Assembly (NCBI RefSeq): GCF_947172395.1
Contig: NC_069084.1
Span: 18,911,418-18,975,417, forward strand
From: Bicyclus anynana
Lineage: Eukaryota; Arthropoda; Insecta; Lepidoptera; Nymphalidae
Reading direction: 5' to 3'
DNA: 64,000 nucleotides
Shown one piece after another: positions 11,601-25,900 of the stretch (its first letter is position 1; every line of letters starts with the position of its first letter). The notes under the pieces were generated by a model that worked only from the letters and a program-made list of their open reading frames with translations, ran no database searches and had not been told where the DNA came from. Made by a program: the position numbers and the translations under genes.

Positions 11601-13554
11601 ACATCTGACAGTAATCGTTGCAAAGCTCTTTCGTAGCGATGGGATGAAAGACAAACATTCAAACATTTCTCTTATTTAATTTTTAATTCTTATACAATTA
11701 TATACAATTTATAATGGGAAATTGAAATGTGACAAGGTATATAAGTTTAACAGTTGAAAGCGATTGATAACGGATAAGTGACGGAGCGTTGGGGCCGGAG
11801 CGAATCATTTCATTTCATGTTACAAGTTTATTTGTATTATTGTAATAATTACATGGCGGAAAACTAGTCTAGATATTATTGAAACACTTTATACATATAG
11901 AAATAAAATCGACATCAAGCCAAATACATTCAAAATTTGTATTAAAATTTTCAATTCAATGCACATAATTTATTTTTTGATGATGTGGATCAATGAATTT
12001 ATAAGAGCCTCAATATTTTATTTTTACATTCCTAAGGTGAACGCGTGGCTGTAATCATACCTAATTCTACCTAAGTGATGATGGAATCTACGGTGGAACG
12101 CAAATGCCCAGAAGATGCAGATGATCATGTTGTATGTGGTGGGGAAAAACGGAAGCTAGAAAGAAGTACATACCATAGCTTCGAAGTGCGAATCAGAAAC
12201 AAAGACCTGAAACACTTCGGACGAGTCCAAGGGACATCAACTACGTAAAGATGCCTCAGACCAATTATTGTATAGGACCTGCCTCGCTAGACGTTACTTT
12301 GCTGCCAAAGTATATGATCAACGATCTAACACTATTATAAAAACTGTCTACAACGAATCGATGTTTCATAGTTGTAATTGAATTCGTCGGTTAAAGAGCT
12401 GCTTAAAAATACATTTTTATAAAGTTTTTTCCCGTTTTTTATTTTGGTGTAAAAAACGGGAAAGAACTTCTAGTTTAGTATAAGATATGCACCAAGTCCA
12501 ATCTTGTTTTGTTCGGAAAATGACAGACAATTTTGTTCGTAAATATGGGTGCAATACTGGTCCTTCTATAATTGGTCTGAGTAAAGATGCAGACCATTGC
12601 TAGGCCACAACTTACGGCAGAATTTTCGAAAAAGAAGAAATGGTGCCACTGCCCAAAAAAAATCGAACTCATTTAGGTACCAGCTACATTAATGTCTGAT
12701 GACGATTCTATTCTTAAACATTCCTTGTAAGAGCATCTCAGCTGTTTGCTATGTAGATATGTGAGGTATAAAGGATCATGCTGTTTATGGTACGGCTCCT
12801 ATTCCCAACCATCCGCTGGTAGAGCATTCGAGATTTTTGCAGTTTATCCAAGTATATGAGAAACTGAACTGCTTAGTACTTTGTTTTGGGATATCGTGTA
12901 CAATTAAGTACACAGCAGTGCAGACCCCTGCGATACCTAGCAATCATATAGTATGGTAAAAATGTGAAGTAGGAACGAGATCCAACAGGGCGGGAAGACT
13001 TCAAACTTTGTGCTTTAGAGGTTTAGGTATCTATTATAGGGGTTTTCATGAAAAATGAGCTACCTACCTATGCGTAGCACCTAGCATGTAATGACCTAGC
13101 GTGCCTATATCATTACCAATATGTTACCATAATTACGAAAAGATATGTATGCTTATGTCATGACCTGTCTGACTGATCTCGATGGTTGCTTGCATATTAC
13201 GGAAATTCAGGAACTGTATAGGCAACGCTACGAGCTACCAATAGTCTTATTCGATAAAGAATTTCGTGCCTAAACTACATAATGTATTGTGTATTTATGT
13301 GCCTTTACAATAAGTGATTTATTCCTATATTCACATTTCAATGTTTAATTCACAAAATCCGCGCTAGTTATATATACATATAGGTATTATATTTTATAAC
13401 AAAGTAAGTACCATTTTGTAACAATTTTCAGGACGTACCTTTTACACTCGAGTAAGTACTGAATTGTTATGTTACCTATTTTTTTCATTATCAGCCTATT
13501 TAACCACTACAAGGGAGGGGATACGGAACTTATACCCACCACGCTTTTTGACGG

Positions 13555-13865
13555 CCTCCATGGCGCAGTGGTATGTGCGGTGGATTTACAAGACCGAAGT
13601 CCTGGGTTCGACCCCCCGCTGGGCCGATTAAGGTTTTATTATTTGGTCCAGGTCTGGCTGGTGGGAGGCTTCGGCCTTGGCTATTACCACCCGACAAAGA
13701 CATATCGCCAAACGATTTAGCGTTCCGGTACGATGTCAGAAACCGAAATGGGTGTGGAATTTCATCCTGCGCCTAACAAGTTAGCCCGCTACCATCTTGT
13801 ATTGCATCACCACTTACCATCAGGTGAGATTGCAGTCAAGGGCTAATTTGTCAATAATAAAAAAA
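13555..13865 (+). mobile_element. tRNA-derived SINE, full-length-looking copy
   Basis: The head TGGCGCAGTGGTATGTGCGG and the GGGTTCGACCCCCCG box resemble pol III A and B boxes. The body has CGATTTAGCGTTCCGGTACG and CTTACCATCAGGTGAGATTG and ends in an A-rich tail. A 5'-truncated relative is at 26675-26900. Confidence 0.75.
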
Positions 13866-13964
13866 AACGCTGCTATAATGTGGGTTTTCCCTAAGGTGAA
13901 GGTTTAATTATCTATTACTCTCAGATGATACACAAAGTATCAATATACACCAACGGTCCAACGG

Positions 13965-14070
13965 CACCATTGCCTTCCCAACCAAGTGGTTCAAGCCAGA
14001 GCTAGAAAGAGAACCCAAGACCTCGTGATGCGAAGCTAGCTAACCACTGAACCACTAAGTTCAGTAGTAA
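13965..14070 (-). repeat. tRNA-like SINE fragment
   Basis: On the minus strand TTAGTGGTTCAGTGGTTAGC is followed by GAGGTCTTGGGTTCTC, consistent with A- and B-box-like motifs. Confidence 0.45.
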
Positions 14071-15624
14071 TAACAGATCTACAACTACAATACTTTAATA
14101 TTAAATTAAAATTCCCTTAATGGGATCACATCGACCGCAGTATCTCTGTTAGAGGTGATCTCTAGAGAACGTACAAAAAGGAACGTCTACAAACTTCTTC
14201 TTCCACAAACTTCGTCCCTTTGTAGAAGGAAGGAGGTAAAGTTTCCCGGACATTGATCTGACTCGATACTTTTCACACATTTTATGTAATGACAAAGAAA
14301 TTGTAATTTAATTAATATTAAGTAATAAAATATTTTTTTGCAATGTTTCAAAGAAATGTTTCGCGTTTGAAAATAATATTACATATTCATAATTTCCATT
14401 TTGTTACTTGATTGTTAGGGTTCGTATGCGGCCCGCACTCATTACAAGCTCTATTATTTAACTATAGCTCATTACACCACTTTTTTAAAGACAAGTATAA
14501 AACGTGTTCTTTTTAAACTTGACCAATTTCCCCCTTTCCCCTTCCACTAAGCGAAAGCCTGTAGGAGTGGGTCAAACCGGACAGCCACCTCGATTTTACC
14601 CTCAAGTTCTGTTTAGAGTTCGACCCTTGACCCTTTTTAGTGTGGAGCTATAAAGGGTATCTTTACCAGGGTGGGCCAAGAATCCTCTGAGGATTCTTAT
14701 GAAGCCCACAATCCGCTACAGCCTTATGATATCACAATTACCTAATATTTTGTTATGGAAAAACATGTAACATACTCCACCTGACCAAATTTAATAACTA
14801 ACAATTAGCCTCAGTTCTGGCGTTAACGACAAACAAGCTCAAAAATTCAAAAACAGGTGAGAATGCTAATACTCGTGTAAAATTGTTTATTTAATAACGA
14901 TATTTACAGTGTAATTCAGGCGCCTTTGAAAAACAGATCAGAATGAAACTTTCCGTTGTGGAAAATTTTGCTTAATAACATCACAAGAATATTTAAAAGA
15001 AAACGAACAAACCAAAAACAGATATTTTCTTTACAAATACAATCACAACAAACACACACCTTACAAAAAAACATACAAACTGAACATAGACTCTTTTACA
15101 AAAATGTAAAGTAAACAATCACATAGACCAGACTCGTTAAAAAGCTATAATGTAAACAATCGAATAAAACAGGCTATTTCTAAATGCTAAATAAAACAAA
15201 CATAACACACACTTTCTTTAAGAAAATTACTGGCTTTCTTCTACAAAAATGTGAAACAAATTTTTTAGTGGACGAAAATAATTAAACATTTAAAATAATA
15301 CGTCTACTTTTAAAAAACAAACTTTAAATAAATGCTCTAACGTAAAGTTTCTAAAGCAAATGAGTCCGCACTCGATGTATGTATATCTTGTTTAGTTTAG
15401 AAGTTCCTATGACCTGCCGACTCCGCCACCAGATCAGCTTCGTCACCGAAGATACGCTAGACGCCAAATTCGACTCGAATCGAAAGGAAAATTGGCTATA
15501 CTTTAGCTTGCAAAATTTGCTATATTACAAGGCAAATGAAATACGAGTAAAACCTTGTAGTGAATTACAATACCTTACAAGATATAAATAATAGATATCT
15601 TAACTTGAACCAAAGTTACCGACA

Positions 15625-15885
15625 TAGCTCAATGAGTCACGAAGCGGCGGGGCACGTAGTTCAAAGAGCCGAGGTCGTTGGGGTCCCAAGGTGCAGGAAT
15701 GGCGACCCCACACCAGGAAGCGCAGTGTTGGTTGACCCCCCCACCAGGTGGAGTGACGACATCAAGCGAGTCGCAGGGATTCGCTGGATGCAGGCGACTC
15801 AGGATCGTGAAGTTTGGAAGTCCCTACAAAAGGCCTAGCTCCGGCAGTGGACGTCCATCAGCTGATATGATGATGATCTAGACTT
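15625..15885 (+). mobile_element. 3' end of RTE-like LINE ORF with tail
   Basis: The plus strand encodes PPTRWSDDIKRVAG and QDREVWKSLQKA, the usual C-terminal end of this retrotransposon polymerase ORF in insect genomes. A CCGGCAGTGGACGTCCATCAG motif and a GATGATGATG tail follow. Only the last 70 or so codons remain. Related tails lie at 7757, 21290, 28687, 34045, 38360 and 61480. Confidence 0.7.
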
Positions 15886-16009
15886 TGGAAACAATATAAT
15901 TAGCATATTTTGTACTTGAGGATCGAGGAGAACAAAGTATACCCCTATCCAACCCCCATCGCCACTGTCGAATAGTTACTTTCGTATAAAGCTACACTAC
16001 TTTTATTTA

Positions 16010-16206
16010 TGTACTAGCTGACGCCGCGCGGTTTCACCCACGTGGTTCCAGTTCCCGTTGGAATATGGGGATAATATTATAGCCTTCCTCGATAAATGGG
16101 CTATCTAACACTGAAAGAATTTTTCAAATCGGACCAGTAGTTCCTGAGATTAGCGCGTTCAATCAAACAAACAAACTCTTCAGCTTTATAATATTAGTAT
16201 AGATTT
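16010..16206 (+). repeat. Dispersed repeat ending in ATAATATTAGTATAGAT
   Basis: It begins GTACTAGCTGACGCCGCGCGG and ends TTATAATATTAGTATAGAT. The same ends occur at 18023-18535. Family class not determined. Confidence 0.55.
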
Positions 16207-16904
16207 ATCAATTATTGAATGTAATGATGATTTTGTTAATTGTTAATTTAATAATAAAGTTTTATTTTAAACGCAATTAAACACTTTGAACCCGATTATT
16301 TGAAATAACATAAAATACGATAATCTATTTGTTTACATTGTTTTGTAATTGTAATCGCAATTTACATCATAATACACGTCTATTAGACACTTACTAGAAT
16401 TCTATATAAAAATATGCATTTCAAAACCGCTAAAGTCAGTAATAATGTCCTCCCAACAAAGTTCCAATTCCATAGAACTTGCTACGGCTCTAATAATGGA
16501 ATACTTTGATTTACGCCAATGTTTGCAGCACTCCCTGTCTGCCTTCTGTACCTATGGCCATCACGTAAACTGACAACCTTCAATTAAACCAATTATTGCT
16601 CTATAAAACCTTTTATATTTAGACTAAGCATAAAGTTGCTTAACTAGTATATGTACTTCAAAACAACAATTAACGTACACATAAAAATGTTCCACGCATC
16701 TTCGACCGTTGATGACTTCTCGGAAACGCTGCAAAAAATGTTGTTATTATTTAAATTGTAGAGATTAAGAGTGTATAAATACCGCCTCGCGATAAATACG
16801 TAATAAGTTAATGAGATGGAGGCAACGATATTAGAGTCGAACGATATCGTCGGATGGAGGAGTTTTAAGAAACGATACCGTAAACGTAGCAACATTTCTG
16901 GTGA

Positions 16905-16970
16905 GCAGGGGTGCAGCTACCGCCGTATCAGCCGTATCAACGACACGGGGCGATACGGGGCCTCCGGACT
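16905..16970 (+). repeat. Fragment shared with 22185-22470
   Basis: GCAGCTACCGCCGTATCAG and GATACGGGGCC occur here, and in reverse orientation near 22405-22460. Confidence 0.5.
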
Positions 16971-18022
16971 ACCTAGGTTACGTTTCGTGCGGAAGCGAAA
17001 TTTTGTAAAATGAAAACCATAATAATCTGGTGCTTCCCGGTAGGTATTAGGCGAGGTATGCTCCCAAGGCAAAATTTTATTACCTAATATCTACTCTTGT
17101 ACCACGTATCATTAAACTTTTAAAAATACAAGGATCTTTTTAAAATTTATTAAAGTGAATACATGTAACTTAATAAAAAGAAATGAATAAAATTAAAACC
17201 CAAGTTTTTCAGTTATACCAAGATGGTGCCCTTAAAGCAACATGTTATGACAGTTGACAGCAAACGTCAAATCGATTACTGCATTGAAAAAGTCATCAAT
17301 CCGCTATTATTCCCCGTATTACCCTTATTAGTGTTGCATTTCTTGGGAGATATTGAATATTATTTCGAAAGAATTAAAGTAAATTCGTAGATTTTTATAA
17401 TCAAAAATAGTTAAAAAAAACATTTTCTTTTATTTCCTGGGCTCCATACAATTTTGGACCATCTCATTTGAAAATTAGAAATAAAGGCATTTTCATTGTT
17501 TATTTCAATGCTCCCACACTCGAACCCAAAAAAAATTACATTAGTAGGTACTTGTGTAGTATGTTACAACAAATATTTACTTTGTGGCGTTAATTAAAAA
17601 CTAAAGTTTTTTTTCGGGATTTCCCGCTCGTCTACTGTCTCGCCATGGATATAAGTATTTTATACCCCTTAAAGGAACGTTACGGTACGCAGGTTAAGTA
17701 CTACTATCCAGCTTAACATTTTGGATTCACAGTGCGGATGCCGGTCCATTGCTTAGCACCCCGAGTAGCTCCCGGGACTTGTGCCCGGGTGCAAGGTTAA
17801 GGAGCCTTCTTATTATGTTAACTCTCCCCTTCTCTGTTTGTGTTGTTCTCCCTTACCCACGTACCCAGCCAAATTTGCTGTGATTCTACTAGAGCAGTTT
17901 TGCTTAGACCATGCATTTCTAGCGATGCCAAGGACTTTGAGCAGGTTATAGAGAGATTTTGCTCCATTCGCACCCACCAAAGGAAATCAGTGTTCCGAAA
18001 ATTAATTAGGTATAGGTATAAT

Positions 18023-18536
18023 GTACTAGCGGACACCCGCGGTTTCGTCCGCCGTTAGACCTCCCTCTTTAATCCAGCCCTATCGCAAAATCCGTTCTTA
18101 GTGAACATGTAGTACTTACCTCTCTACCACACTGCCTAATTTCAGCTTTGTACATCAAGCGGTTTTTTTTCGACCTTTCGCATTAACATATTAAGATTGA
18201 GCATAAATCATGAAAAAAATTATGAAATATAATGTGATTTAAGAAATTTTTAAATTCAAACTCAAAACGGGGTTTGGATTTTCTATTCTATTCTATTTGC
18301 TTCTATTCCATTCTACTTCATTATTGCTATCGCGACATTCCCTTTCCGTACAAACATTCAATCCCTATTTCACCCCCTAGTTTTTTTTTTTATTTTAGGG
18401 ATAAAAACTAGCTTATGTTCTGCTCCAAGGTCCATCATAATACCAAAATTTATTTTGATCGGTTCAGCCATTTAGCCGTGAAAAGGAACAGACAGACAGA
18501 CTTACTTTCGCATTTATAATATTAGTATAGATTCTA
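18023..18536 (+). repeat. Dispersed repeat, longer copy of the 16010 family
   Basis: It starts GTACTAGCGGACACCCGCGG, contains TCGGTTCAGCCATTTAGCCGTG and a GACAGACAGAC run, and ends TTATAATATTAGTATAGATT. A reversed fragment is near 57990-58110. Confidence 0.55.
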
Positions 18537-19927
18537 ATATTTCTATTAGACATGTACGTACTGTACAATTGTACAAGTGAATTCGCAAATGGTACAGTTG
18601 TAGCCACAACTCGCGTCGCCGCGTGTACTCGTAGCTCGATCACAAACTTCCTATAAAGAGATGTAGATCGCGAATGATATCAGTAACCGGTGTTACATCA
18701 ACGAGATATCACTAACGCAATGTGAGTCGATCATTACAATTACGTTTACGATATTAATAGTCTGCTAAGTATCTCCTAATCGGTTAAATAATAATTATTA
18801 AATTTCTAATTACGAGTAGTATAGGTTTAAGCTTCCTTTGAACTTTCACACCGATTTTCAGATCTTGCAGTTTTTAGTTCTTTATTCTTTTAGTATTTTG
18901 ATTGAAATTGCAATGTAGGTAGGTGAAAAAAATGTGTGAAAGATATTTTAAATTATTATTAAAAGGCAATCAACTTAATCATATTTGTGTACAGCAGTAT
19001 CACGCACATAGAACTAAGCGATACCCAGGTAGCCCATGTAGCTGTAAATAGCTACAATAAAAAGCTGGAATATGTTCTATTTTACAGTATATGTATATCT
19101 GTGCCTCTAGACTAGTCCAGTTGTTTCTGTTACAAAACTGTGTAGCTATAGCCTGATTTTGTTTTTTTTTATAACATATAGATTAGTAGATATCAATTTT
19201 ATTAAAAGAGAGTCCATCCCCGGTTCTGGGCTACCCTAACCCCGGCAATTTATGTACATACATATATCTAAAAATCTTGATACTAATAATAAATTAATAA
19301 TGAAATCATTACTTGTGCACCTTCAAGGCAAGAGTGAATAGGCTTCTTCTAGGCGAGCGCACTTCATCTTAGGCCTCATCATTGATTTCCATCAGGCAAG
19401 ATTATAGTCAAGCCTATACAATATAAATAAAACGTTTTACGACATTGTTAATTCGTCTGTTAGCGTACTAACACAAGCTGCGAATGCCAGTGGCACAGTG
19501 TTGCTCGCCTTGTGACTTGACCCGAGCGACCTCCGCCAGCCGCTTCCCGATATACAAACGATTACTTTTTTTTATTATCAAACAGCTATTTATAAAAACC
19601 ATACAATTGAATCATAAACACGTCACGATTGAGTACATAATCACGATTAAATAAAATAACTAGCAGTTGACGCTCGCAAGAAAATCGGTGTAAATACTAC
19701 GTGACCATTTCTTCATAAGATAGAATGCGGATATGGTAAGTTATCCTTAAAAGATGAATATAGGTGTATGCCATGTTCTGCGACCTGAAACATATGCCTG
19801 TAATTTCATTCAACAACACCTTCTGAATGTTGTTTAAAGAACTTATACTACTTCTACGGAGCATTTCTGATAGGAAAAGCTTTGTGATTTTTTGTGATCT
19901 AAAAGTTTTCAAACTTTTTCAGTAAAC

Positions 19928-22900
19928 ATGAGAGAATTCTCCTCCCTGCTGGTCTGCTGGCTGCTGGCGCACGCCGCAGCCGAGCCGGACAATGGCTTCG
20001 GCTCGTTCTTCTCCAAGGGCTTCAAGTCGGTCGCGCAGCCCGTCGGCTCGTTCGTAGCCGCTGCAGGAAATAACACTGGTACGTTGGAACCACATGTGTA
20101 TATTACCTTTATACAGTCGTCGAGTACACTGCTGAGCTCGAGTCTCCTCTCAGAATGAGAAAGGTTTTTCTTCACCGTTTGACACCGTGATGCACACAAC
20201 TGAATAGTTGGAAGTGCATGCCCCGGACCTTTGTTATTTGTTTCAATAAAACGTATACGTCTCGAGACGCTCGACCGAACTGTTAACTTAAGCCTAAGAT
20301 TGGCTTTAGACGGCGCTTTGGTGCTGACAGGCGAAATGTGTGAACTCCTAGGGAGCGTTTCAGAATAACGCATAGCTATCCTGAGCTGTCAGCGCCGACG
20401 GTCAGCGTCCGGTCAGCGGGACTCTAAGGGTGGCCGCTCAGACTGACAATTTTTAGTTGGCTGACTTTTTGATTGTGCACGATATAGTGTTGGACGATTT
20501 AGTTGGACAGATGTGCGGGCTGTCATACATCGCTATACCTGTTCTATAATCGGCCGACTAAGTCGGCCAACTAAAAGTTGTAAGCGAGCGGGGGCTCTTA
20601 AACCAGCCTAATGCCGTATGTGTGAAAGAAAGGGAATTCAGACATAGTGGTTCGATACGAAGCGGTTTACATTCCCGTACGAAATTATAACTTCAAAAGT
20701 ATGTAATTTCTTAAATCATTCCGGAAAAGTATCACCACAAATAATTGCTGCGTTCAGCTCTAAATTATTTAATTTTTAAAACTAATATAGGCAGATGATT
20801 TTTTGGCGCGCATTTATTATTTTTTAGATTATGAATGAATTGTACAGACTTTTAGGTACATTTTAAGTTAAATATGTAGGTAGATTAGATATAACTATCT
20901 AACAACTAACAATTGTATTTTATTTTATTTTATTAATTATTCTTGTAAATATTACAAGTAAGTACGTACCTATTCGCTAATACGGCAATAATTTTTTTTT
21001 TCAAATTCTGTATTTGGACAAGTGGAGCGATAAACTAATATTCAATCGACAAATACTATTGTGCTGTTTGGTATTTAAAGCTACCTAATATCGGCATATT
21101 TTCCGAGTCACTTACGTATGTGTAAACAATGGGGACCCATTAATAAATAATGGCAGTGGAACTACTACTGATACCTACATAACTAAAAATATTTGATTCA
21201 TTTTAAAATAATATGTAATGCAACTTCTGCTGCTTATTTATTAACTAAGAAACACGGTTGTAAGCTGCCTGCATCTAGCGTCTGTTTAGCAACTTAATAT
21301 CTTCGGCCACCTAGAAGCGAGTCGACCAACACAGAGCTTCTTGGTGCGGGGTCGCCATATTAGCACCTTGAGACCCCAACGTCTATCGGCTCTTCGTATA
21401 CTGCTACTATACCAAAAGTAATTGTTTGTCTGCAGTCGGTGCAGCGAAGTCATTTGGCGACGGACTGGAGACGGTCGGCCGACCCATCGGCGAAAGAGTT
21501 AGCTCAGCGGGAGAAGCGGGCAGTGAGTTTGATTACAAATAAGTATTATTTCGTCATTAACAATCCATATTCGACTCGCTGTTGAGCACGAGTTTCCTCT
21601 CAGCATGAGAGGGGTTAGGCTAATAGTCCACCACGCTGGCCCAACGCGGATTGGCAGACTTCATATACCTATGAAGAGAATTGAAAAAATTCTCTGGTAT
21701 GCAGGTTTCCTCACGATATTTTTCGAACCTGCGCCCTCCAAATCGAAGGCAGATGTCATATTCACATAGCTCAAGTTGTCTTTATTTAATATTATTGGGT
21801 TATTGGGCCTGACTTCAACTTTAATTAGACTATTATTACAGAAGATTACATAGAAACCCCCTTAACGATTAACTCTAGTTAGACTCCTAGAAAATCATTC
21901 TCATGAATGGTTCGCATGAACGGTTCAAAAGTCTTTACATCAAACGGCAGGGCTTTGTCGACTTGGCGATCATCAAATTTTTCGATCATTTCAATGTCGG
22001 TAATGACATCGTTTATCGAACGTTCGTTATTTCGTAGAAATAAATTAAGTTAGTAAGTATACCTATTTACATATGTTAAAGATTTTTAAATTTCAGTACT
22101 TCGCTATTATTCTACTTAACACAAACTTTTCCTATTCATATTGATAACACCGGTAATGAATTTAAATTCGGTATACCTACCAGTGGCGTAGAGTGCCCTG
22201 ATCAAAATTTGTTGGGGGGCCCAATAGACGAGTGGCAAATCCCGAAAAATCCATTTAGTTTTTGATTTATTCAGCTCTTAACTCTTTCACCATAAAGTAT
22301 TACTTTTTTTATACTTTTTGTCATTTCTGCAGATTTTTTCATGTTTTTTCTTCCCTAGATTGCTTTTTACATATTTTCGCTTTCACACGTAAGTGACCCC
22401 TGTAGTCCAGGGCCCCGTATCATTGATCTCGCTGATACGGCGGTGGCTACGCCCTTGACACCTACCTACTTTTACTATTTTACTTGTACTATTAATTGTG
22501 TATAATTGTATATTTTGTGCGCCAGAGGTGGCAGCGGAGACAGTGGGGCAGGGTCTGCAGAAAGAGATCCAAACTATCAAACACCCCATCGACACCACCA
22601 TCTTCTACGGCATCTCCTCGCAATGTGAGTCATTCTCATTTTACTAAATCAGTTGTGAAATACAAAAATAATGTAAATCTGACTTGACAGGTAAAAATGT
22701 GCAAAAAATATTGGGCGTTTCCTACGAACAAATAAGCGATAAGGAACCGGACTTCGAAGATCTCAAGTTGGTTTTCAAAACGGAGTAAGTTTTTCCTGTA
22801 CCTACCTATCTCACCTGTACCCTTAGACCAGCCTGTACCTATCTGTCTTTTATTTCAGAAAGACTGATTAAACATTAAGACAGGTTTTACTGCTGCAAGA

Positions 22901-25900
22901 AATTAAGCTTGTCGGGTTTTTGGAGGTATACCAGATCAGGTACAACAGATACCGAAATACGAATACGCGAGATATCATGAGCTTATATCATGAGCTTTTG
23001 GAACAATGGTAATGTTATAAACGCACTGATCTTCAGATAGTGGCTGTAGTTGGGCAGCTGGAAATACTCCCCAGCAGCCTGTATCAACATCATCATCATC
23101 ATCATTATCAACCCATAATCGGCTCACTGCTAAGCTTGAGTCTCCTCTCAGAATGGCTTTAGGCCAAATAATCCACCAGGTTGGCCCAAAATCGGAATGG
23201 CATTTCACACACGTACAGAATTGAGAAAATTCTCTGGTATGCAGGCTTGCCCCGGACCGGATTCTAAACTACACCCTCCGGCATAGATCACCACTGGGCT
23301 GGAAGGCTATAGCAATGCCCTCGCATCGCAAAAATTTTCAAAATATCTTCAATGTACAGAATTTGACCTGTTGCATTTTTATTAAAAGTTTAGATTTTTT
23401 TTACAAACTTCCAATCAATATTAGTTTTTTACATATGAATTAGTTAATATTGACCTTAATTACCCGAATGTCTCATAAAAACTAGTCATCATTATCGGGA
23501 CGTTGCACTTATTCTGCCCAAGTACTCTAGCTGGCCGGGCCGTCTACTAGTGCGCGAGGGCTCATAGCAAACCACGTAAGTGTTCATTTACACGAGCGGC
23601 AGCTGCTACCGACGACTGCAGTCGACTGCAGTCGGTGACATCACGGCGGCAGGCGACTGCGTCGACGCCTGCAGTCAGCGACGTCTCGGCGGCAGTGGAC
23701 TTCCGTTGGCTGCCGCCGCTAAGAGTTGAGAGCTCATAGCAAACCACGTAGCTTGGTCGTAACGATAGTCGTGCCGGTCAGGTTTGCGGCCAAACGCACA
23801 ATGTTTATTTGGTTTCTTTGAATTAACCTGGTCGTGGTCTTGACCGTCTAGTGTGTGAGGTCCCTTATCCAACAAATTCTAAAAGAGCTGCATCTCCGCA
23901 GGCTATTCACGACGACGATGAGCATCGGCAACGCCGCGGCCGCGCTGCGCGTCGCGCGCTCCTACGACGAGGACTCGCACCTCGTGGTGTTCTGCCACGG
24001 GTTCACCGACGACCCCTCCCAGACCAGCTTCACCAGCGTCAGCCAGGCCTACTTCGATGGCGGTCAGTTCTTGTTGTTTCTCCGTCAGCCCTTCACTTGC
24101 ATCTGTCTTGTATTTGCTCCCAGAGGATTAAACTTCTTCCGCCACTTCCAACACATATTTCAATTAATTTACACAAAATCTTGCCAATATTCCGAAACCT
24201 ACATCACATTACTCAGATAATGGGGATGATGACTAGGTTTGAATATATTGATTTTTATGATACATTCGGGTAAATAAGGTCAATGTCAACTAATTAATAC
24301 ATAAAAAGCAACGATTGTCTGGATATTTGCAAAATAAATGAGATAATAAAATTTCAAAATCTATTAAAAATCTTTTATCGTAATTAGATGAAAATTCGTA
24401 CAGTTTTAGCTTCCTTACATTAAATGTGACATTTTTCAATAAATGAACTATAAACATATACGCACAAATAACAAAGATATTAGTAATTTTGTTTGAACGC
24501 CCATACAAACCTAACGATCAGCGAGCCAACGACGTCACTAAATCGTGCCATTTTGTATGGAGCGTTTTTCAGGGATCCGCGGCAGCGCCGCAAATCTGAC
24601 CCTTTAAATCCCTGTAGCTCCGAAAGTAATGATCGCAGATACCCTGTTACTTTTACAAAATTGCTTTGTTATTAGTATACTCTTAATTTATATACAATTT
24701 AAAAAACTGTCATCATCCCTATTCAAATATATTGGTGAAAACCTAATAGTAGGTAATTAGTACTGTTTGAGTTTATCATAAATTCGACGCGTATGTTTTT
24801 TACCTCATAAACTACGTCATTTATTAACCAATTTTGAATTTTCATTTTTTTTTGTTTGAAAGAGAAAATCGGTTTAGTAATTTTGTGTTAAAGTCAAAAT
24901 AACTGAAATACATCTTTTATGACGCTTCCATTTTTATGTTAAAAAGATTAATATTATGTACAGACTTTAATTATATCATTATTTTTTGGCATTTCTGGTT
25001 GAAACTATACCTTACAAGATTTTTTTATACTAGTTACTTGGGTCCGCATTTGACCATGAAAATTTATAGAAAAACGCTTTTAATTCCGTGATCTCACCCT
25101 GATGGTAAATGTAGATTAATTGTGACCTAAAACGCGCTTGGCCAGGTGTAGCTACCTGGAAACTTATGTTATCCACGTACCTACTAGATATTATCTAATA
25201 TTCGATCAATGACAATAATTGCAAAAGACAAATGTTCCGCGAATATCAAAGAACGCCGTTCATGTTAAAACAAACTCATTATTCCGCGCTTGTGTAAGAT
25301 CGAGAAAAGAATAACAATGGATTGGAATTATGTGTTTTCCTGATTTAATACGCGCGTATTGTAACTATGATCTAATTGAACCGTACGTGACTCATCTGTA
25401 TTGTCTCCGGTTATCCATGACTCTTTAATTGAATCAGTTTAGGTACAAGTAGGTATAGGTACCTAAACCTATTAAAATAGGCTACAAGTGACGTTCGAAT
25501 AAATTGCTTGTAGCTTAGCTCAATAAATCCTTGTCCATCATAGATCGGGTTTTAATTCATGTTTTTAACGATTTGTAGGTAAGTATTAGTTAACTAACTG
25601 TAACTGTAACTGTAACTGTAATCGTAACTCTAGTGAGTCGTAGTCTACTTGATTTTGACTCCAATTGAGCGGTCAGATTGATTTGACAATGCAATAATTT
25701 GAAAAGAAAAGGAGGATTTAGCCTAAATCGAGCACCCGTGATAAATCATCGCCTTTTATCCAAATAGAGATGATGACAGTTTTTTAAATTGTATATAAAT
25801 TAAGAGTATGCTAATAGTAAAGCAATTTTGTAAAAGCAACAGGGTATCTGCGATTATTACTTTCGGAGCTACAGGGGTTTAAAGGGTCAGATTTGCGGCG

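Larger units (their letters stand above)
11270..19927. other. Head-to-head intergenic region between lipases A and B
   Basis: An 8.66-kb spacer without a supportable gene. It is AT-rich, with SINE-like and LINE-like pieces listed separately and a hairpin at about 12419-12470 (CCCGTTTTTTA / TAAAAAACGGG). The promoters of both lipases should lie at its two ends, but I see no unambiguous TATA/initiator pair to assign. It contains the axis of the mirrored gene order. Confidence 0.6.

Noticed and set aside
12419..12470. Hairpin as a microRNA precursor or terminator
   Set aside because: The arms are mostly A/T homopolymer runs around CCCG/CGGG; more likely a small repeat remnant.
13555..13640. A functional tRNA gene
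   Set aside because: A/B-box-like motifs are present, but I could not form a cloverleaf and the sequence continues into a repeated body with an A-rich tail, as in a SINE.
14560..14740. GC-richer segment suggesting a lost exon
   Set aside because: No open frame with recognisable protein and no splice-site pair; probably an unclassified repeat fragment.
19909..20373. 154-codon minus-strand ORF
   Set aside because: It is antisense to lipase B exon 1 and crosses a dispersed repeat; no protein motif.
24493..24675. Small ORF shared by the MITE copies (GAFFRDPRQRRKSDPL)
   Set aside because: It is preserved only because the copies are recent. It has no start in common and no transposase motif.
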